DNA of 64,000 nt, from positions 248,001 through 312,000 of the forward strand of contig NZ_QKRB01000057.1 of NCBI RefSeq assembly GCF_003233845.1, in the 5' to 3' direction. The translations under genes were made by a program, and so were the position numbers. Positions 1-8,767 of this stretch are shown here, one piece after another (positions within the stretch are counted from its first letter, which is position 1; the number at the start of each line of letters is the position of its first letter). This DNA is from Paenibacillus sambharensis (GTDB lineage Bacteria > Bacillota > Bacilli > Paenibacillales > Paenibacillaceae). The notes under the pieces are model-generated. The model was not told where the DNA came from. It searched no databases and saw nothing but the letters and a program-made list of their open reading frames with translations.

Positions 1-219
1 GTCAGGCTGGTCCTGCTCGTGCTCGTGGCGGCATTCCGGATTCCAGGCTTCATGCTGGGCTGTACGCTGCTGATTGTTCTGCTGGCTGTCGAGCGTTCGT
101 TCAACCGTCCTTACCTGTGGCCGTTCATTCCATTTAACCGCAGAGCGCTCGGCGAATTGATCCTAAGACGCCCGTTCCTCAAGCAGCGGAAGCGGACGGT
201 GCTGTTCAAGCCGAAATGA
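1..219 (+). CDS. spoVAF: Stage V sporulation protein AF / GerA-family spore germination protein, C-terminal end (partial)
   Basis: The reading frame is open from base 1 and ends at 219, giving the last 72 residues of a protein that starts before the window. A hydrophobic stretch (residues about 2-30) is followed by FNRPYLWPFIPFN and a basic tail, the pattern of the cytoplasmic C terminus of GerA/SpoVAF-type membrane proteins. SpoVAF closes the spoVA operon, which handles dipicolinic acid transport in spores, and in Bacillus subtilis it lies directly before lysA, as here. The identification leans on this position as much as on the sequence; a gerA-type paralogue is the alternative. Confidence 0.72.
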   Translation, partial: VRLVLLVLVAAFRIPGFMLGCTLLIVLLAVERSFNRPYLWPFIPFNRRALGELILRRPFLKQRKRTVLFKPK

Positions 220-378
220 GGCCGGCAGGCTGACAGCAGCAGGAGCCATTGGCAACAGGCGGAAAGTACAAATGATTTGCTGATTTATCCATTTCTCCTT
301 CAGCGATAATGCGTTATACTTAAGTGCAAATGATGCAAATCAATTTGGACTTTATGCAGAAAGCAGAGGGGAAATTAT

Positions 379-1710
379 ATGTACTTGCATGGTACCAGCA
401 AAATTAACGCAGCCGGACATCTGGAGATTGGCGGCTGTGATGTGAAGGATTTGGCTGCCGAGTTCGGCACGCCGCTATATATTGTTGACGAGGCGCTTGT
501 CCGTCAGCGTGCAAGAGAGTATGTCGAGGCATTCCGCGCCTCCGGCTTGAAGTTCCAGGTAGCCTACGCGAGCAAGGCGTTCTGCGTAATGGCGATGTGT
601 GCGATCGCTGAGCAGGAGGATATGTCGCTTGACGTCGTATCGGAAGGCGAGCTGTATACAGCACTGCAGGCCGGCTTCCCGGCACAACGCATTCACTTCC
701 ATGGCAACAACAAGACGCCGGATGAGATCAACATGGCACTCGATGCCGGTATCGGCTGCTTTGTTGTCGATAACTTTGTCGAGCTGCACCTGCTGAACGC
801 ACTCGCTGCTGACAAGGGCATGAAGGTAAACGTTCTGCTTCGGATTACACCTGGTGTTGAAGCTCATACGCATGACTATATCTCCACCGGACAGCAGGAT
901 TCAAAGTTTGGCTTCGATCTTGGCAACGGCGCCGCTTATGAAGCGCTGAAGCAGGCCAAAGAGCTGGCTAACCTGAATGTGCTGGGTGTTCATTCCCACA
1001 TCGGTTCCCAGATCTTTGAAGTGGAAGGCTTCCGCATGGCAGTGGACAAGGTATCCGCCTTTGCTGTACAAATCCGCAATGAGCTGGACATGACTTTCCA
1101 GGTTATCAATCTGGGCGGCGGTTTCGGCATTCGCTATACCTCCGAGGATTCCCCGCTGCCGGTTGCTGAATATGTGAAGGCGATCACCGATGCCATTATC
1201 AGCCACTTCACGGAGGCGGAATATCCGCTGCCTGAGATTTGGGTAGAGCCGGGACGCAGCATCGTTGGCGATGCAGGCACAACGCTGTACACCGTCGGTA
1301 CGTCCAAAGAAATTCCAGGCGTACGCAAGTATGTTGCCGTTGATGGCGGCATGACCGACAACCCGCGTCCGGCACTTTACCAGTCCAAGTATGAGGCTGT
1401 CCTGGCCAACCGTGCCAACGAGCCGCTTGAAGAGACGGTATCGGTTGCAGGCAAATGCTGCGAGAGCGGCGATATGCTGATCTGGGATCTCGACCTGCCG
1501 AAGGTACAAACCGGCGATCTGCTGGCTGTTTTCTGTACCGGCGCCTACAACTATGCTATGGCGAGCAACTATAACCGGATTCGCAAGCCGGCTGTCGTAT
1601 TTGTTAAAGACGGTGAGGCTGATCTAGCCGTTAAGCGTGAATCGCTTGATGACATTGTCGGCAACGATGTGCTGCCTGCACGTCTGCGCAAGGCTTCATC
1701 GGCGCAATAA
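379..1710 (+). CDS. lysA: Diaminopimelate decarboxylase
   Basis: Removes the carboxyl group from meso-diaminopimelate to give lysine, the last step of lysine synthesis, using pyridoxal phosphate in the cytoplasm. The 443-residue length is normal. The PLP lysine sits in YASKAF (K66); HSHIGSQ and GGGFG are the phosphate-binding and barrel motifs, and CCESGD is the cysteine motif contributed to the dimer-shared active site. The start has a GAGGGGAA ribosome site eight bases upstream. A TATACT hexamer at 315-320 may be its -10, without a good -35. An intrinsic terminator follows. Confidence 0.97.
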   Translation: MYLHGTSKINAAGHLEIGGCDVKDLAAEFGTPLYIVDEALVRQRAREYVEAFRASGLKFQVAYASKAFCVMAMCAIAEQEDMSLDVVSEGELYTALQAGFPAQRIHFHGNNKTPDEINMALDAGIGCFVVDNFVELHLLNALAADKGMKVNVLLRITPGVEAHTHDYISTGQQDSKFGFDLGNGAAYEALKQAKELANLNVLGVHSHIGSQIFEVEGFRMAVDKVSAFAVQIRNELDMTFQVINLGGGFGIRYTSEDSPLPVAEYVKAITDAIISHFTEAEYPLPEIWVEPGRSIVGDAGTTLYTVGTSKEIPGVRKYVAVDGGMTDNPRPALYQSKYEAVLANRANEPLEETVSVAGKCCESGDMLIWDLDLPKVQTGDLLAVFCTGAYNYAMASNYNRIRKPAVVFVKDGEADLAVKRESLDDIVGNDVLPARLRKASSAQ

Positions 1711-1725
1711 GCAGCGATAAAATGA

Positions 1726-1769
1726 GAAAGGGCTGAACCCCGCATTATAGCGGCTGGTTCAGCCCTTTC
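1726..1769. terminator. Intrinsic terminator between lysA and convergent membrane genes
   Basis: A 14-base-pair inverted repeat, GAAAGGGCTGAACC at 1726-1739 and its complement at 1756-1769, with a 16-base loop. It lies 16 bases after the lysA stop and 28 bases past the end of the minus-strand unit. The T-tract after it is weak on either side, so it may work in both directions. Confidence 0.75.
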
Positions 1770-1797
1770 ATGGTTTATGGCGCTTGCCAAAAGCCTG

Positions 1798-1926
1798 TTA
1801 GTTCAAACGGATATAACCGGTCTGGAGAGCTGCAAGCAGCAGGACGCCCGTTATCACGAACAATGCCGCAAACGTTATGAATCCGACTCCAATCCATTTA
1901 TCCGGCGAGCTGAATGATTTTCTCAT
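1798..1926 (-). CDS. Small single-span membrane protein (42 aa), unknown function
   Basis: Encodes 42 residues: a short polar N terminus (MRKSFSSPDKW), then one hydrophobic segment (about residues 12-35) ending in a short YIRLN tail. The start was chosen because AAGGAGAAG precedes this ATG at good spacing; a longer frame reaching to 2061 overlaps the upstream gene and has no ribosome site. It is probably co-transcribed with the 232-residue membrane protein directly upstream. I do not recognise a family. Confidence 0.6.
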   Translation of the reverse strand: MRKSFSSPDKWIGVGFITFAALFVITGVLLLAALQTGYIRLN

Positions 1927-1993
1927 ATTGGGCTTCTCCTTCACCTGATTTTCGTTTTCCCGGCATCTTGGCAGTGCATGGCATAACGGCAAG

Positions 1994-2692
1994 CTAGTTG
2001 AATATTCGCGAGCGCTGTCCGTCATGAAGTTCAATTGTTGCGGTACCCATATAATTTCCAATTTGCGGCATATCGTTACCGGTTGGCTCTGGCTTAATAT
2101 CTAATGAGTAGGATTTGGTGGAACGTGCCTCAATCGTAATGGTACTTGTTTCAAATGTGTATGGCTGGTTAACATCTGATAGATGCTTCAAGTGAACAAC
2201 CGGTGTCACCGTCACCTCCCGGCTGCTGTAATTGGTCAATGCCAAGCTGCAATTTCCATGCAGGTCTCCATCTGTCTTCTTGAGCCTGCACTCTGCAGGT
2301 GCATTGTTCATTAAGGCGTGAACCCCGCTCGCAAGCGTGCTCTGGTAGGCGGTTAAGAGCCAGCCGGGCACTGCATGCAGAATAAAGTACAGCAGAATAA
2401 TTGCGAGGAACCGGTGGCGGTTCAGGCTGTTAACCAGCAGCGTGATGATGGCAAACAAGATTAGAACCAGAACGATGTTCACATAATGCAGGCCTGTATG
2501 CTGCTCCATATTGCTGAAGATAGGGAGACCCGCACGGCTTACAAGCTCCTCGGCCAAGGTTAAGCCGCTTGTCATGGGAATACGAAGCAGAACTAGCATT
2601 CCGGTTAGCAGCATGGCAGTTTTTAGGTAACGGGCGCTGCGCACAAGCGGCGTTTCGTCAGTGTTGAGCTTGGATCTCCAATTCATACTCAT
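1994..2692 (-). CDS. Membrane protein with C-terminal extracytoplasmic domain, unknown function
   Basis: 232 residues with three likely membrane spans: about 24-42, 70-90 and 93-112. The remaining 120 residues look like a folded, beta-rich domain outside the membrane (many short alternating strands such as REVTVTPVVHL and TSTITIEA), possibly an immunoglobulin-like fold. It contains two cysteines (in AECRLKK and HGNCSL), which could form a disulfide. The start has AGAGGTGAT just upstream. It shares a minus-strand unit with the 42-residue membrane protein and lies between lysA and ppiB, where B. subtilis has other genes. No family recognised. Confidence 0.7.
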   Translation of the reverse strand: MSMNWRSKLNTDETPLVRSARYLKTAMLLTGMLVLLRIPMTSGLTLAEELVSRAGLPIFSNMEQHTGLHYVNIVLVLILFAIITLLVNSLNRHRFLAIILLYFILHAVPGWLLTAYQSTLASGVHALMNNAPAECRLKKTDGDLHGNCSLALTNYSSREVTVTPVVHLKHLSDVNQPYTFETSTITIEARSTKSYSLDIKPEPTGNDMPQIGNYMGTATIELHDGQRSRIFN

Positions 2693-2852
2693 GAGACATC
2701 ACCTCTCTTTACCTGGTATTATATCCATATATTAGATGTCCGTGCAAGCAACAGCCGCCCGCACAACAGCGCGTCAGATTGGGGAGGCTTTTGCAGTCTT
2801 GTCCTATTTATAGTATCATGAGAAAAAATGCCAAGGAGTTGACCATTCGTAT

Positions 2853-3284
2853 ATGGCTAAACAAGCAAAAATCAAAATGGCGAACGGAGCAGAAGTCGTC
2901 ATTGATCTGTTCGAGCAGGACGCACCGAATACAGTAGCAAATTTCGAGAAGCTGGCGAATTCCGGCTTCTATAACGGCCTAAATTTCCACCGCGTTATTC
3001 CGGGCTTTGTGGCTCAGGGCGGCTGCCCGAACGGAACAGGTACAGGCGGACCGGGCTATACAATCAATTGTGAAATCAATCCGAACAAGCATGAGCGCGG
3101 TTCGCTCGCGATGGCGCATGCAGGCCGCAATACCGGCGGCAGCCAGTTCTATGTCTGCTACCAGCCGCAGCCTCACCTGGATGGCCAGCATACCGTGTTT
3201 GGCAAGGTAACCAAGGGAATGGAGCATATCGATGCGTTCCAGGGCGGCGACAAGATGGAGAGCGTTGAGGTAGTAGAAGCTTAG
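2853..3284 (+). CDS. ppiB: Peptidyl-prolyl cis-trans isomerase, cyclophilin type
   Basis: Catalyses cis-trans isomerisation of peptide bonds before proline and assists protein folding in the cytoplasm; there is no signal peptide. The 143-residue protein has the cyclophilin core [13 protein letters not shown] (residues 45-57, catalytic arginine R47) and GGSQFYV, and matches the short bacterial PpiB length. The AAGGAG ribosome site at 2833-2838 lies 14 bases from the ATG, longer than usual, but no better start is in frame. A possible promoter is TTGCAG (2791) with TATCAT (2814). It is monocistronic with its own terminator. Confidence 0.95.
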   Translation: MAKQAKIKMANGAEVVIDLFEQDAPNTVANFEKLANSGFYNGLNFHRVIPGFVAQGGCPNGTGTGGPGYTINCEINPNKHERGSLAMAHAGRNTGGSQFYVCYQPQPHLDGQHTVFGKVTKGMEHIDAFQGGDKMESVEVVEA

Positions 3285-3298
3285 TACGGAAGACCAGG

Positions 3299-3329
3299 GC
3301 AGCATCCGGACCAGGATGCTGCTTTCTTT
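3299..3329 (+). terminator. Intrinsic terminator of ppiB
   Basis: Nine-base-pair perfect stem (GCAGCATCC at 3299-3307, complement 3314-3322) with a six-base loop, followed by TTTCTTT. Confidence 0.85.
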
Positions 3330-3359
3330 GTGCAGTTGGCTTCGCAAGGATGAAAATGG

Positions 3360-3388
3360 TTGCTTTTTTTCACACACGGTGGTACTAT
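3360..3388 (+). promoter_or_regulatory. Putative sigma-A promoter of the riboflavin operon
   Basis: TTGCTT at 3360-3365 and TACTAT at 3383-3388 with a 17-base spacer. Transcription would start about 30 bases before the FMN riboswitch, the expected distance. Confidence 0.55.
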
Positions 3389-3423
3389 TTCAATCAACGT
3401 AATCCAATTGAATAGATTAGCTT

Positions 3424-3604
3424 TCTTCGGGGCAGGGTGAAATTCCCAACCGGCGGTGATCCTATCAGGAAGAGGACCAGTTCCTCGCTCTCGATAAGTC
3501 AGTCCGTGACCCGTACCGCAGCTTGTACAAGGCAGCTTGCCTTGGCGGTCCGGTGGACCTGGTGCAATTCCGGGACCGACAGTATAGTCTGGATGGGAGA
3601 AGAG
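3424..3604 (+). ncRNA. FMN riboswitch (RFN element)
   Basis: The conserved RFN core is readable: the 5' strand TCTTCGGGGCAGGGTGAAAT, then CCGGCGGTGA, AGTCCGTGACCCG, GGTGGACCTGGTGCAATTCC, GACAGTATAGTC and the closing GATGGGAGAAGA that pairs with the start. It binds flavin mononucleotide and shuts off riboflavin genes when FMN is plentiful. It sits directly upstream of ribD-ribE-ribBA-ribH. Confidence 0.97.
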
Positions 3605-3614
3605 AGTGTGATCA

Positions 3615-3662
3615 GCGGCTAGACACGTCTGCGTGTAGGCCCGCCCGTCTTGTTCTTTTTTT
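3615..3662 (+). terminator. Expression platform of the FMN riboswitch, terminator-like hairpin and T-tract
   Basis: An imperfect hairpin (GCGG and GACACG-region 5' arm at 3615-3627, 3' arm 3632-3644, loop TCTG) is followed within ten bases by a long T-rich run at 3651-3662. It is placed where an FMN-controlled terminator would be. The exact antiterminator pairing was not worked out. Confidence 0.55.
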
Positions 3663-3719
3663 CACAAGCTGGTGCAGGCTTTTTTGAGGATGCCGCTGCA
3701 AGCAGCTCTGTTAACGTCC

Positions 3720-3746
3720 AACCCCCGAAGAATGTCTTCGGGGGTT
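3720..3746 (+). promoter_or_regulatory. Hairpin that buries the ribD ribosome binding site
   Basis: A perfect 11-base-pair stem (AACCCCCGAAG, loop AATGT, CTTCGGGGGTT) ends seven bases before the ribD ATG. The only purine-rich Shine-Dalgarno candidate for ribD (GGGGGTT, 3740-3746) is inside the 3' arm. The hairpin could also end transcription weakly, but only AATTG follows. Confidence 0.6.
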
Positions 3747-3753
3747 AATTGTC

Positions 3754-4872
3754 ATGATCGAACAGATGAATGATGAATTTTATATGCGTCTGGCGCTGGA
3801 TATGGCCTCCCGCGCATCCGGACAGACGGGAATCAATCCGGTGGTCGGCTGCGTGGTTGTGAAGGAAGGAAGGATCGTCGGTCTTGGCACTCATCTGCAG
3901 AGAGGCGGCGGTCATGCCGAGGTGCATGCGCTGAATATGGCTGCCGGGGAGGCCGCAGGCTCAACCGTTTATGTAACGCTGGAGCCGTGCAGCCACTATG
4001 GGAAAACTCCCCCGTGTGCCGACCGGGTCATAGCCTCCCAGGCATCACGGGTAGTAGTAGCGGCATTGGACCCGAACCCAGCGGTGTCTGGGCGCGGGAT
4101 CGCCAAACTGCGGGACGCGGGAATTGAGGTAACAGCCGGTGTACTGGCGGAAGAGTCGAGAAGGCTGAATGAAGCCTTTGAGAAATACATCGTCACGCGC
4201 ATGCCGTTCGTAACGCTGAAGACTGCCAGCACGCTGGACGGCAAGATCGCAGCCAGAGGCGGCGACAGCAAGTGGATTACGGGTGAGCAGGCCAGAATGG
4301 CCGTACATACCCTCCGGCATCAGCACCAGGCGATTATGATAGGGGCTGGTACAGCTGCCGCAGACAATCCATCCTTGACCACACGCCTGCCTGTGCCGGG
4401 TCTTAATCCAGTTCGTATCGTGGTGGATGCGTCGCTGAGAGTGCCTCTTGATGCCAAGCTGTATACAGACGGGGAAGCTCCTACGATTGTGCTGACAACG
4501 GCAGGCGCAGATTCTGAGCGCAAGTCGCAGCTTGCGGCGCGGGGAGTTGACGTTATCGAATGCGGTGACGGGACAGCGGTTGATCTGCATTATGCTATGC
4601 AGAGGCTTGGCGAGAAGGAGATTTCATCCATCCTGCTGGAAGGGGGCGGACGTCTTAACGGCTCCATGCTTCAGGCGAGGCTGATAGACAAGCTGGTACT
4701 CTTCTTCGCTCCCAAGATTATCGGCGGGGGGCAGCTGGCCCCGGGAAGCTTCGAGTATGAGGGTGCCGGGCGTATGGCGGATGCTCTCCAGCTGCGCGGA
4801 GTGGAAGTGCAGCGGTACGGAGAGGATATTGCCATAACTGGCTATCCGGATTACAGCAGCGGAAAGGAGTGA
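3754..4872 (+). CDS. ribD: Bifunctional riboflavin biosynthesis protein RibD (deaminase/reductase)
   Basis: Converts the first pyrimidine precursor of riboflavin by deamination and then NADPH-dependent reduction of the ribose side chain. The N-terminal deaminase zinc site is visible as HAE (54-56) and PC...PPC (C79 and C88 in EPCSHYGKTPPCAD). The reductase domain begins near residue 150 with TLKTASTLDGKIA and includes SKWITGEQAR and LLEGGG. 372 residues is normal. ATG 3754 was chosen; a second ATG at 3769 has no ribosome site. First gene of the four-gene rib operon under FMN control; ribE follows immediately. Confidence 0.96.
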   Translation: MIEQMNDEFYMRLALDMASRASGQTGINPVVGCVVVKEGRIVGLGTHLQRGGGHAEVHALNMAAGEAAGSTVYVTLEPCSHYGKTPPCADRVIASQASRVVVAALDPNPAVSGRGIAKLRDAGIEVTAGVLAEESRRLNEAFEKYIVTRMPFVTLKTASTLDGKIAARGGDSKWITGEQARMAVHTLRHQHQAIMIGAGTAAADNPSLTTRLPVPGLNPVRIVVDASLRVPLDAKLYTDGEAPTIVLTTAGADSERKSQLAARGVDVIECGDGTAVDLHYAMQRLGEKEISSILLEGGGRLNGSMLQARLIDKLVLFFAPKIIGGGQLAPGSFEYEGAGRMADALQLRGVEVQRYGEDIAITGYPDYSSGKE

Positions 4873-4881
4873 ATGGCGAAT

Positions 4882-5553
4882 ATGTTTACAGGATTGATTG
4901 AAGAAGTGGGAAGCCTTCGCGGGGTAAGCAGGCAGGGAGAAGCCATGGTGCTTGATATATCGGCTGGCAAGGTATTGGAGGGTGCCCGGCTTGGTGACAG
5001 CATCGCAATTAATGGTGTGTGCCTCACTGTGACCTCCTTTACCAGCAGCAGCTTTACAATGGATGTTACACCGCAGACCTACCGTCATACGAATCTGAAA
5101 GACCTAAAGCCGGGGGATCCTGTCAATCTTGAACGGGCAATGGCGGCGAATGGAAGATTCGGCGGGCATATTGTTCAAGGTCATGCTGATGGCATTGCTG
5201 TACTGGTGAGCAGACAGACAGAGGGAAATGCTGTACGGTTTACCTTCCGCCTAGAGGAAGCCTCGCTGATGCGTTATATCGTCAACCATGGATCGATCAC
5301 GGTGGATGGAATCAGCCTGACGGTAGCGGAGCTCGTGGAGGACGGGTTCACCGTCTCCATCATTCCGCACACCTTGAAGGAAACTGCGCTCTATCATAAG
5401 CAGCCGGGTGCCACGGTCAATATTGAGTGCGATATACTAGGCAAATATGTTGAGCATCTGCTCCGCTATGGGCCAAGGACGGAAGCAGGAGAGCAGCCAG
5501 GGGCCAAGAGCCGGCTTACCGCATCTTTTCTAACCGAGCATGGCTTTATGTGA
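4882..5553 (+). CDS. ribE: Riboflavin synthase, alpha chain
   Basis: Joins two molecules of 6,7-dimethyl-8-ribityllumazine to give riboflavin. The protein opens with the family signature MFTGLIEEVG and contains the two lumazine-binding repeats, with GVCLTV in the first and DGISLTV in the second, plus GGHIVQGHADG. Two starts are possible: ATG 4873, just after the ribD stop and only three bases from AAAGGAG, or ATG 4882, 12 bases away but matching the family N terminus; the second was preferred. Translation is probably coupled to ribD. Confidence 0.95.
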   Translation: MFTGLIEEVGSLRGVSRQGEAMVLDISAGKVLEGARLGDSIAINGVCLTVTSFTSSSFTMDVTPQTYRHTNLKDLKPGDPVNLERAMAANGRFGGHIVQGHADGIAVLVSRQTEGNAVRFTFRLEEASLMRYIVNHGSITVDGISLTVAELVEDGFTVSIIPHTLKETALYHKQPGATVNIECDILGKYVEHLLRYGPRTEAGEQPGAKSRLTASFLTEHGFM

Positions 5554-5583
5554 ATCGTGCAATCAGGAATGGAGGATAAACAG

Positions 5584-6798
5584 ATGAGTGAGGAAACGCG
5601 GTTTGATAAGATCGAAGAAGCCATCTATGATCTGATGCTGGGCAAGGCCGTAATCGTCGTGGATGACGAAGACCGGGAAAATGAAGGGGATCTGATTGCG
5701 CTGGCTGATAAAGCGACTCCCGAAATCATTAATTTCATGATTACAGAAGCGCGCGGGCTTGTATGTGTGCCTATTACGGCAGAACGGGCCGAGGAGCTGA
5801 ACCTGCCCCCGATGGTAACGCACAACACAGACTTTCATGGGACGGCGTTTACCGTATCGGTAGACCATGTCACCACATCTACAGGAATATCCGCATACGA
5901 GCGTTCCCAGTCGGTAAAAGCGCTCATCGGCCCGCAAACCCGTCCGGGCGACTTCCGCAGGCCGGGTCATATTTTCCCGCTGATTGCGAAGAAGGGCGGC
6001 GTTCTGCGCCGTGCCGGTCATACTGAGGCGGCTATTGACCTGGCAAGAATGTGCGGTTCCTATCCGGCAGCGGTGATCTGCGAGATCATTAATGAAGACG
6101 GGACAATGGCGCGTCTGCCGGATCTCGAGAAGTTCCGTCAGAAGCATGGGCTGAAGCTGATTTCCATTCAGGACATGATCCGGTACCGGAATGACAAGGA
6201 GAAGCTGGTAGAGCGCGTGGTCGAAGTGAAGATGCCGACCGACTACGGGGTGTTCCGTGCGGTGGCCTATACGAATGAAGTGGATGGCAAAGAGCATGTA
6301 GCGCTCGTTAAGGGACAGATTGACGAGAATATTCCGGCGCTCGTCCGCGTCCATTCAGAATGCCTGACAGGCGATGTATTTCATTCCCATCGCTGTGACT
6401 GCGGCCCGCAGCTGGAGGCGGCTCTGCGCCAGATCAGCGAGTCGGGCAACGGCGTGCTGCTGTACATGCGGCAGGAGGGGCGCGGGATCGGCCTTATTAA
6501 CAAATTGAAAGCTTATGCGCTGCAGGAGCAGGGATTCGACACGGTGGACGCGAATATTAAACTGGGGTTTGCTCCTGATTTGCGCGATTATGGCATCGGC
6601 GCCCAGATTCTGAAGGATCTCGGCATTCGCAAAATGCGTCTCTTAACGAACAATCCGCGCAAGATCAAGGGTCTTGAAGGATATGGCATTGAGGTCGTCG
6701 AACGCGTGCCGATCCAGATGCAGGAGAATGAGGATAACACCAACTACCTGCATACGAAGAAATCAAAGCTTGGACATATGCTGGAGTTCAATAATTAA
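5584..6798 (+). CDS. ribBA: Bifunctional 3,4-dihydroxy-2-butanone-4-phosphate synthase / GTP cyclohydrolase II
   Basis: Supplies both starting materials of riboflavin. The N-terminal half makes dihydroxybutanone phosphate from ribulose 5-phosphate ([11 protein letters not shown] acidic metal motif; [17 protein letters not shown]). The C-terminal half opens GTP (zinc cysteines in [25 protein letters not shown]). 404 residues from ATG 5584, chosen because GGAGG lies eight bases upstream; an in-frame GTG at 5557 lacks a ribosome site. Third gene of the rib operon. Confidence 0.97.
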   Translation: MSEETRFDKIEEAIYDLMLGKAVIVVDDEDRENEGDLIALADKATPEIINFMITEARGLVCVPITAERAEELNLPPMVTHNTDFHGTAFTVSVDHVTTSTGISAYERSQSVKALIGPQTRPGDFRRPGHIFPLIAKKGGVLRRAGHTEAAIDLARMCGSYPAAVICEIINEDGTMARLPDLEKFRQKHGLKLISIQDMIRYRNDKEKLVERVVEVKMPTDYGVFRAVAYTNEVDGKEHVALVKGQIDENIPALVRVHSECLTGDVFHSHRCDCGPQLEAALRQISESGNGVLLYMRQEGRGIGLINKLKAYALQEQGFDTVDANIKLGFAPDLRDYGIGAQILKDLGIRKMRLLTNNPRKIKGLEGYGIEVVERVPIQMQENEDNTNYLHTKKSKLGHMLEFNN

Positions 6799-6842
6799 GC
6801 TGAGCTTGACTCCCTATATAACAGAGAAAAGGATGATTATAC

Positions 6843-7313
6843 ATGACGAAGTATTATGAAGGACACTTAGTTTCGCAAGGATTGAAATATGGCGTTGTAG
6901 TCGGCCGGTTCAATGAATTCATTACAGGCAAGCTGCTGAGCGGAGCGCTTGACGCCTTCAAGCGTCACGGAGCGGAAGAGAATGAAGTGGAAGTAGCCTG
7001 GGTACCCGGAGCTTTCGAAATTCCGCTGATTGCCCAGAAGATGGCCGAGAGCGGCAAGTATGATGCCGTTGTAACGCTTGGCGCAGTCATTCGCGGATCA
7101 ACTCCGCATTTTGACTATGTCTGCAACGAGGTTGCCAAGGGTGTAGGCGCAATTAACCTGAAGACTGGCGTGCCAACCGTATTTGGCGTTCTCACGACCG
7201 ACTCGATTGAGCAGGCTGTTGAGCGGGCTGGCACGAAAGCGGGGAACAAGGGCTGGGAAGCGGCTGTTACAGCCATTGAGATGGCCAACTTGACTCGTTC
7301 CTTGAACAGCTAA
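6843..7313 (+). CDS. ribH: 6,7-dimethyl-8-ribityllumazine synthase, riboflavin synthase beta chain
   Basis: Condenses the ribitylamino-uracil and dihydroxybutanone phosphate to lumazine; the family forms large 60-mer shells or pentamers. Signatures: [10 protein letters not shown] near the N terminus, WVPGAFEIP and [15 protein letters not shown] containing the catalytic histidine, and [12 protein letters not shown]. 156 residues is typical. The start has AAAGGATG upstream. Last gene of the rib operon: the acetyltransferase gene ribT that follows in B. subtilis is absent and scpA begins 25 bases later. Confidence 0.97.
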   Translation: MTKYYEGHLVSQGLKYGVVVGRFNEFITGKLLSGALDAFKRHGAEENEVEVAWVPGAFEIPLIAQKMAESGKYDAVVTLGAVIRGSTPHFDYVCNEVAKGVGAINLKTGVPTVFGVLTTDSIEQAVERAGTKAGNKGWEAAVTAIEMANLTRSLNS

Positions 7314-7338
7314 TCATACATTCCGGGAGGTTACGCAA

Positions 7339-8124
7339 GTGACGGTCCATTACAAGCTGGAATCATTCGAAGGGCCGCTGGATCTGCTGCTCCATCTGGT
7401 TGACAAGGCCGAGATCGATATCCATGAAATATCCATCAGTGAAATCACGGACCAATATATGGAGTACCTTGGCGCCATGCAGCAGCTTGAGCTTGAGGTA
7501 ACGAGTGAATTTCTTGTAATGGCCGCCACTTTGCTGGCCATGAAGAGCAAGCAGCTTCTGCCGAAGCCGCCGGTCATCGAAGAGGATGACTACATGGACG
7601 ATTGGGCAGATGATGGTCTCGATCCGCGGGATGAACTGATACAGAAACTGGTTGAGTACCGGAAGTTCAAGCTGATTGCCGAGCAGCTGCGCGAAATGGA
7701 GGCCGAGAGCGGCCTGATTTTTATGAAGGAGCCAGAGGATCTGACGCCTTACCTTCCGGCCGTGCCGGAAAATCCGGTGAAAGGTCTGCATGTATCCGAC
7801 TTGATACAGGCCTTTCAAAAAGCGCTTCGCAGGGCGACTCGCCGTAATTTGGTCTCAACGGTGAAACGCGATGAAATATCGGTCAAGGACCGGATACGCG
7901 ATATCGTCGAGCTGCTGCGGGGCCATGAGATGGTGAGGTTCTCCAAGCTGGTCCGGCAGGAAATGGACAGGCATGAGATCGTTGTAACCTTCCTTGCTCT
8001 GCTTGAGCTTATGAAGATGAAGCAGATCCAGTGCTTTCAGAACAGACTGTTTGATGACATCGTGATTCATTGGAGAGGGGAAGCGGAGGACGGTGGACTT
8101 TCCGACCTTGAAGTCGATTATTGA
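7339..8124 (+). CDS. scpA: Segregation and condensation protein A (kleisin)
   Basis: Kleisin subunit that bridges the heads of the SMC dimer and carries ScpB; needed for chromosome organisation and segregation. Typical N terminus YKLESFEGPLDLLLHL, then the IDIHEI and EFLVMAATLLAMKSKQLLP helices that bind the SMC neck, an acidic linker (EEDDYMDDWADDGLD, about 76-90), and a C-terminal winged helix ending in ELMKMKQI. GTG start with GGGAGG upstream. 261 residues. Its end overlaps the scpB start by 32 bases, so the two are translated together. Confidence 0.96.
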   Translation: MTVHYKLESFEGPLDLLLHLVDKAEIDIHEISISEITDQYMEYLGAMQQLELEVTSEFLVMAATLLAMKSKQLLPKPPVIEEDDYMDDWADDGLDPRDELIQKLVEYRKFKLIAEQLREMEAESGLIFMKEPEDLTPYLPAVPENPVKGLHVSDLIQAFQKALRRATRRNLVSTVKRDEISVKDRIRDIVELLRGHEMVRFSKLVRQEMDRHEIVVTFLALLELMKMKQIQCFQNRLFDDIVIHWRGEAEDGGLSDLEVDY

Positions 8125-8698
8125 GGGCCTGCTGTATATGGCAGGAGAAGAAGGGCTAAGTGCCAGACAGCTGGCAGATATCATAGAACAAGACGCATCT
8201 GTAATCAAGGATGCCGTTCAGGAAATGAAGACAGAGATGAAGCGCAGGAAGCGCGGACTTCGGATCGCTGAGGTAGCCGGGTCCTACCGTTTCACAACGC
8301 TGCCCGAGCATGCGCCATATTTTGAGCGAATGGCCTTTACACCCGGCAGGCAGAGCCTGTCGCAGGCCGCTCTTGAGACGCTGTCGATCATTGCTTACCG
8401 TCAGCCTATCACGCGTGTGGAGATTGAAGAGATCCGCGGGGTCAAGAGTGACCGGGCGCTGCAATCACTCGTTAACAAGGATCTGATCGAAGAGGTCGGG
8501 AGAGCGGATGCCATAGGAAGGCCAATTCTGTACGGGACGACAAAATCTTTCCTGGATTACTTCGGCCTGTCCAGTCTGGAATCGCTGCCAGAGCCTTCAT
8601 CATTCAATGAAAGCGAGCTGCTCGAGGAACAGACCCAGATGCTGTTCGAGAAGCTGGATAGTGTCCAAATTACAATTGATGAATTAAAAGAGCCTTAA
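8093..8698 (+). CDS. scpB: Segregation and condensation protein B
   Basis: ScpB binds the middle of ScpA as a dimer and completes the SMC condensin complex. Two winged-helix domains are recognisable: LKSIIEGLLYMAGEEGLS at the start, and LSQAALETLSIIAYRQPITR with IRGVKSDRALQSLV in the second. The tail (after residue 165) is acidic, as in relatives. GTG 8093 lies inside the scpA end, two bases after GGAGGA; it aligns with the usual N terminus. 201 residues. Confidence 0.95.
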   Translation: MDFPTLKSIIEGLLYMAGEEGLSARQLADIIEQDASVIKDAVQEMKTEMKRRKRGLRIAEVAGSYRFTTLPEHAPYFERMAFTPGRQSLSQAALETLSIIAYRQPITRVEIEEIRGVKSDRALQSLVNKDLIEEVGRADAIGRPILYGTTKSFLDYFGLSSLESLPEPSSFNESELLEEQTQMLFEKLDSVQITIDELKEP

Positions 8699-8767
8699 AC
8701 AGGCATGAGATTTGCACGCAAGGTCATACTATATCCGACAACATTAAGGAAGCGTTGGTGATTACAG

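Noticed and set aside
220-378. Lysine riboswitch or leader before lysA
   Set aside because: The 159-base gap holds a TATACT box and a TGCAAATGATGCAAAT direct repeat but no lysine-riboswitch core sequence.
901-1509. 202-codon minus-strand open frame inside lysA
   Set aside because: Shadow frame of a clear lysA gene, without a ribosome site and without any motif.
8700-8767. Sporulation promoter before the DUF2953/ytfJ pair
   Set aside because: CATACTAT is suggestive of a sigma-E -10 box, but no -35 element is found at the right distance.
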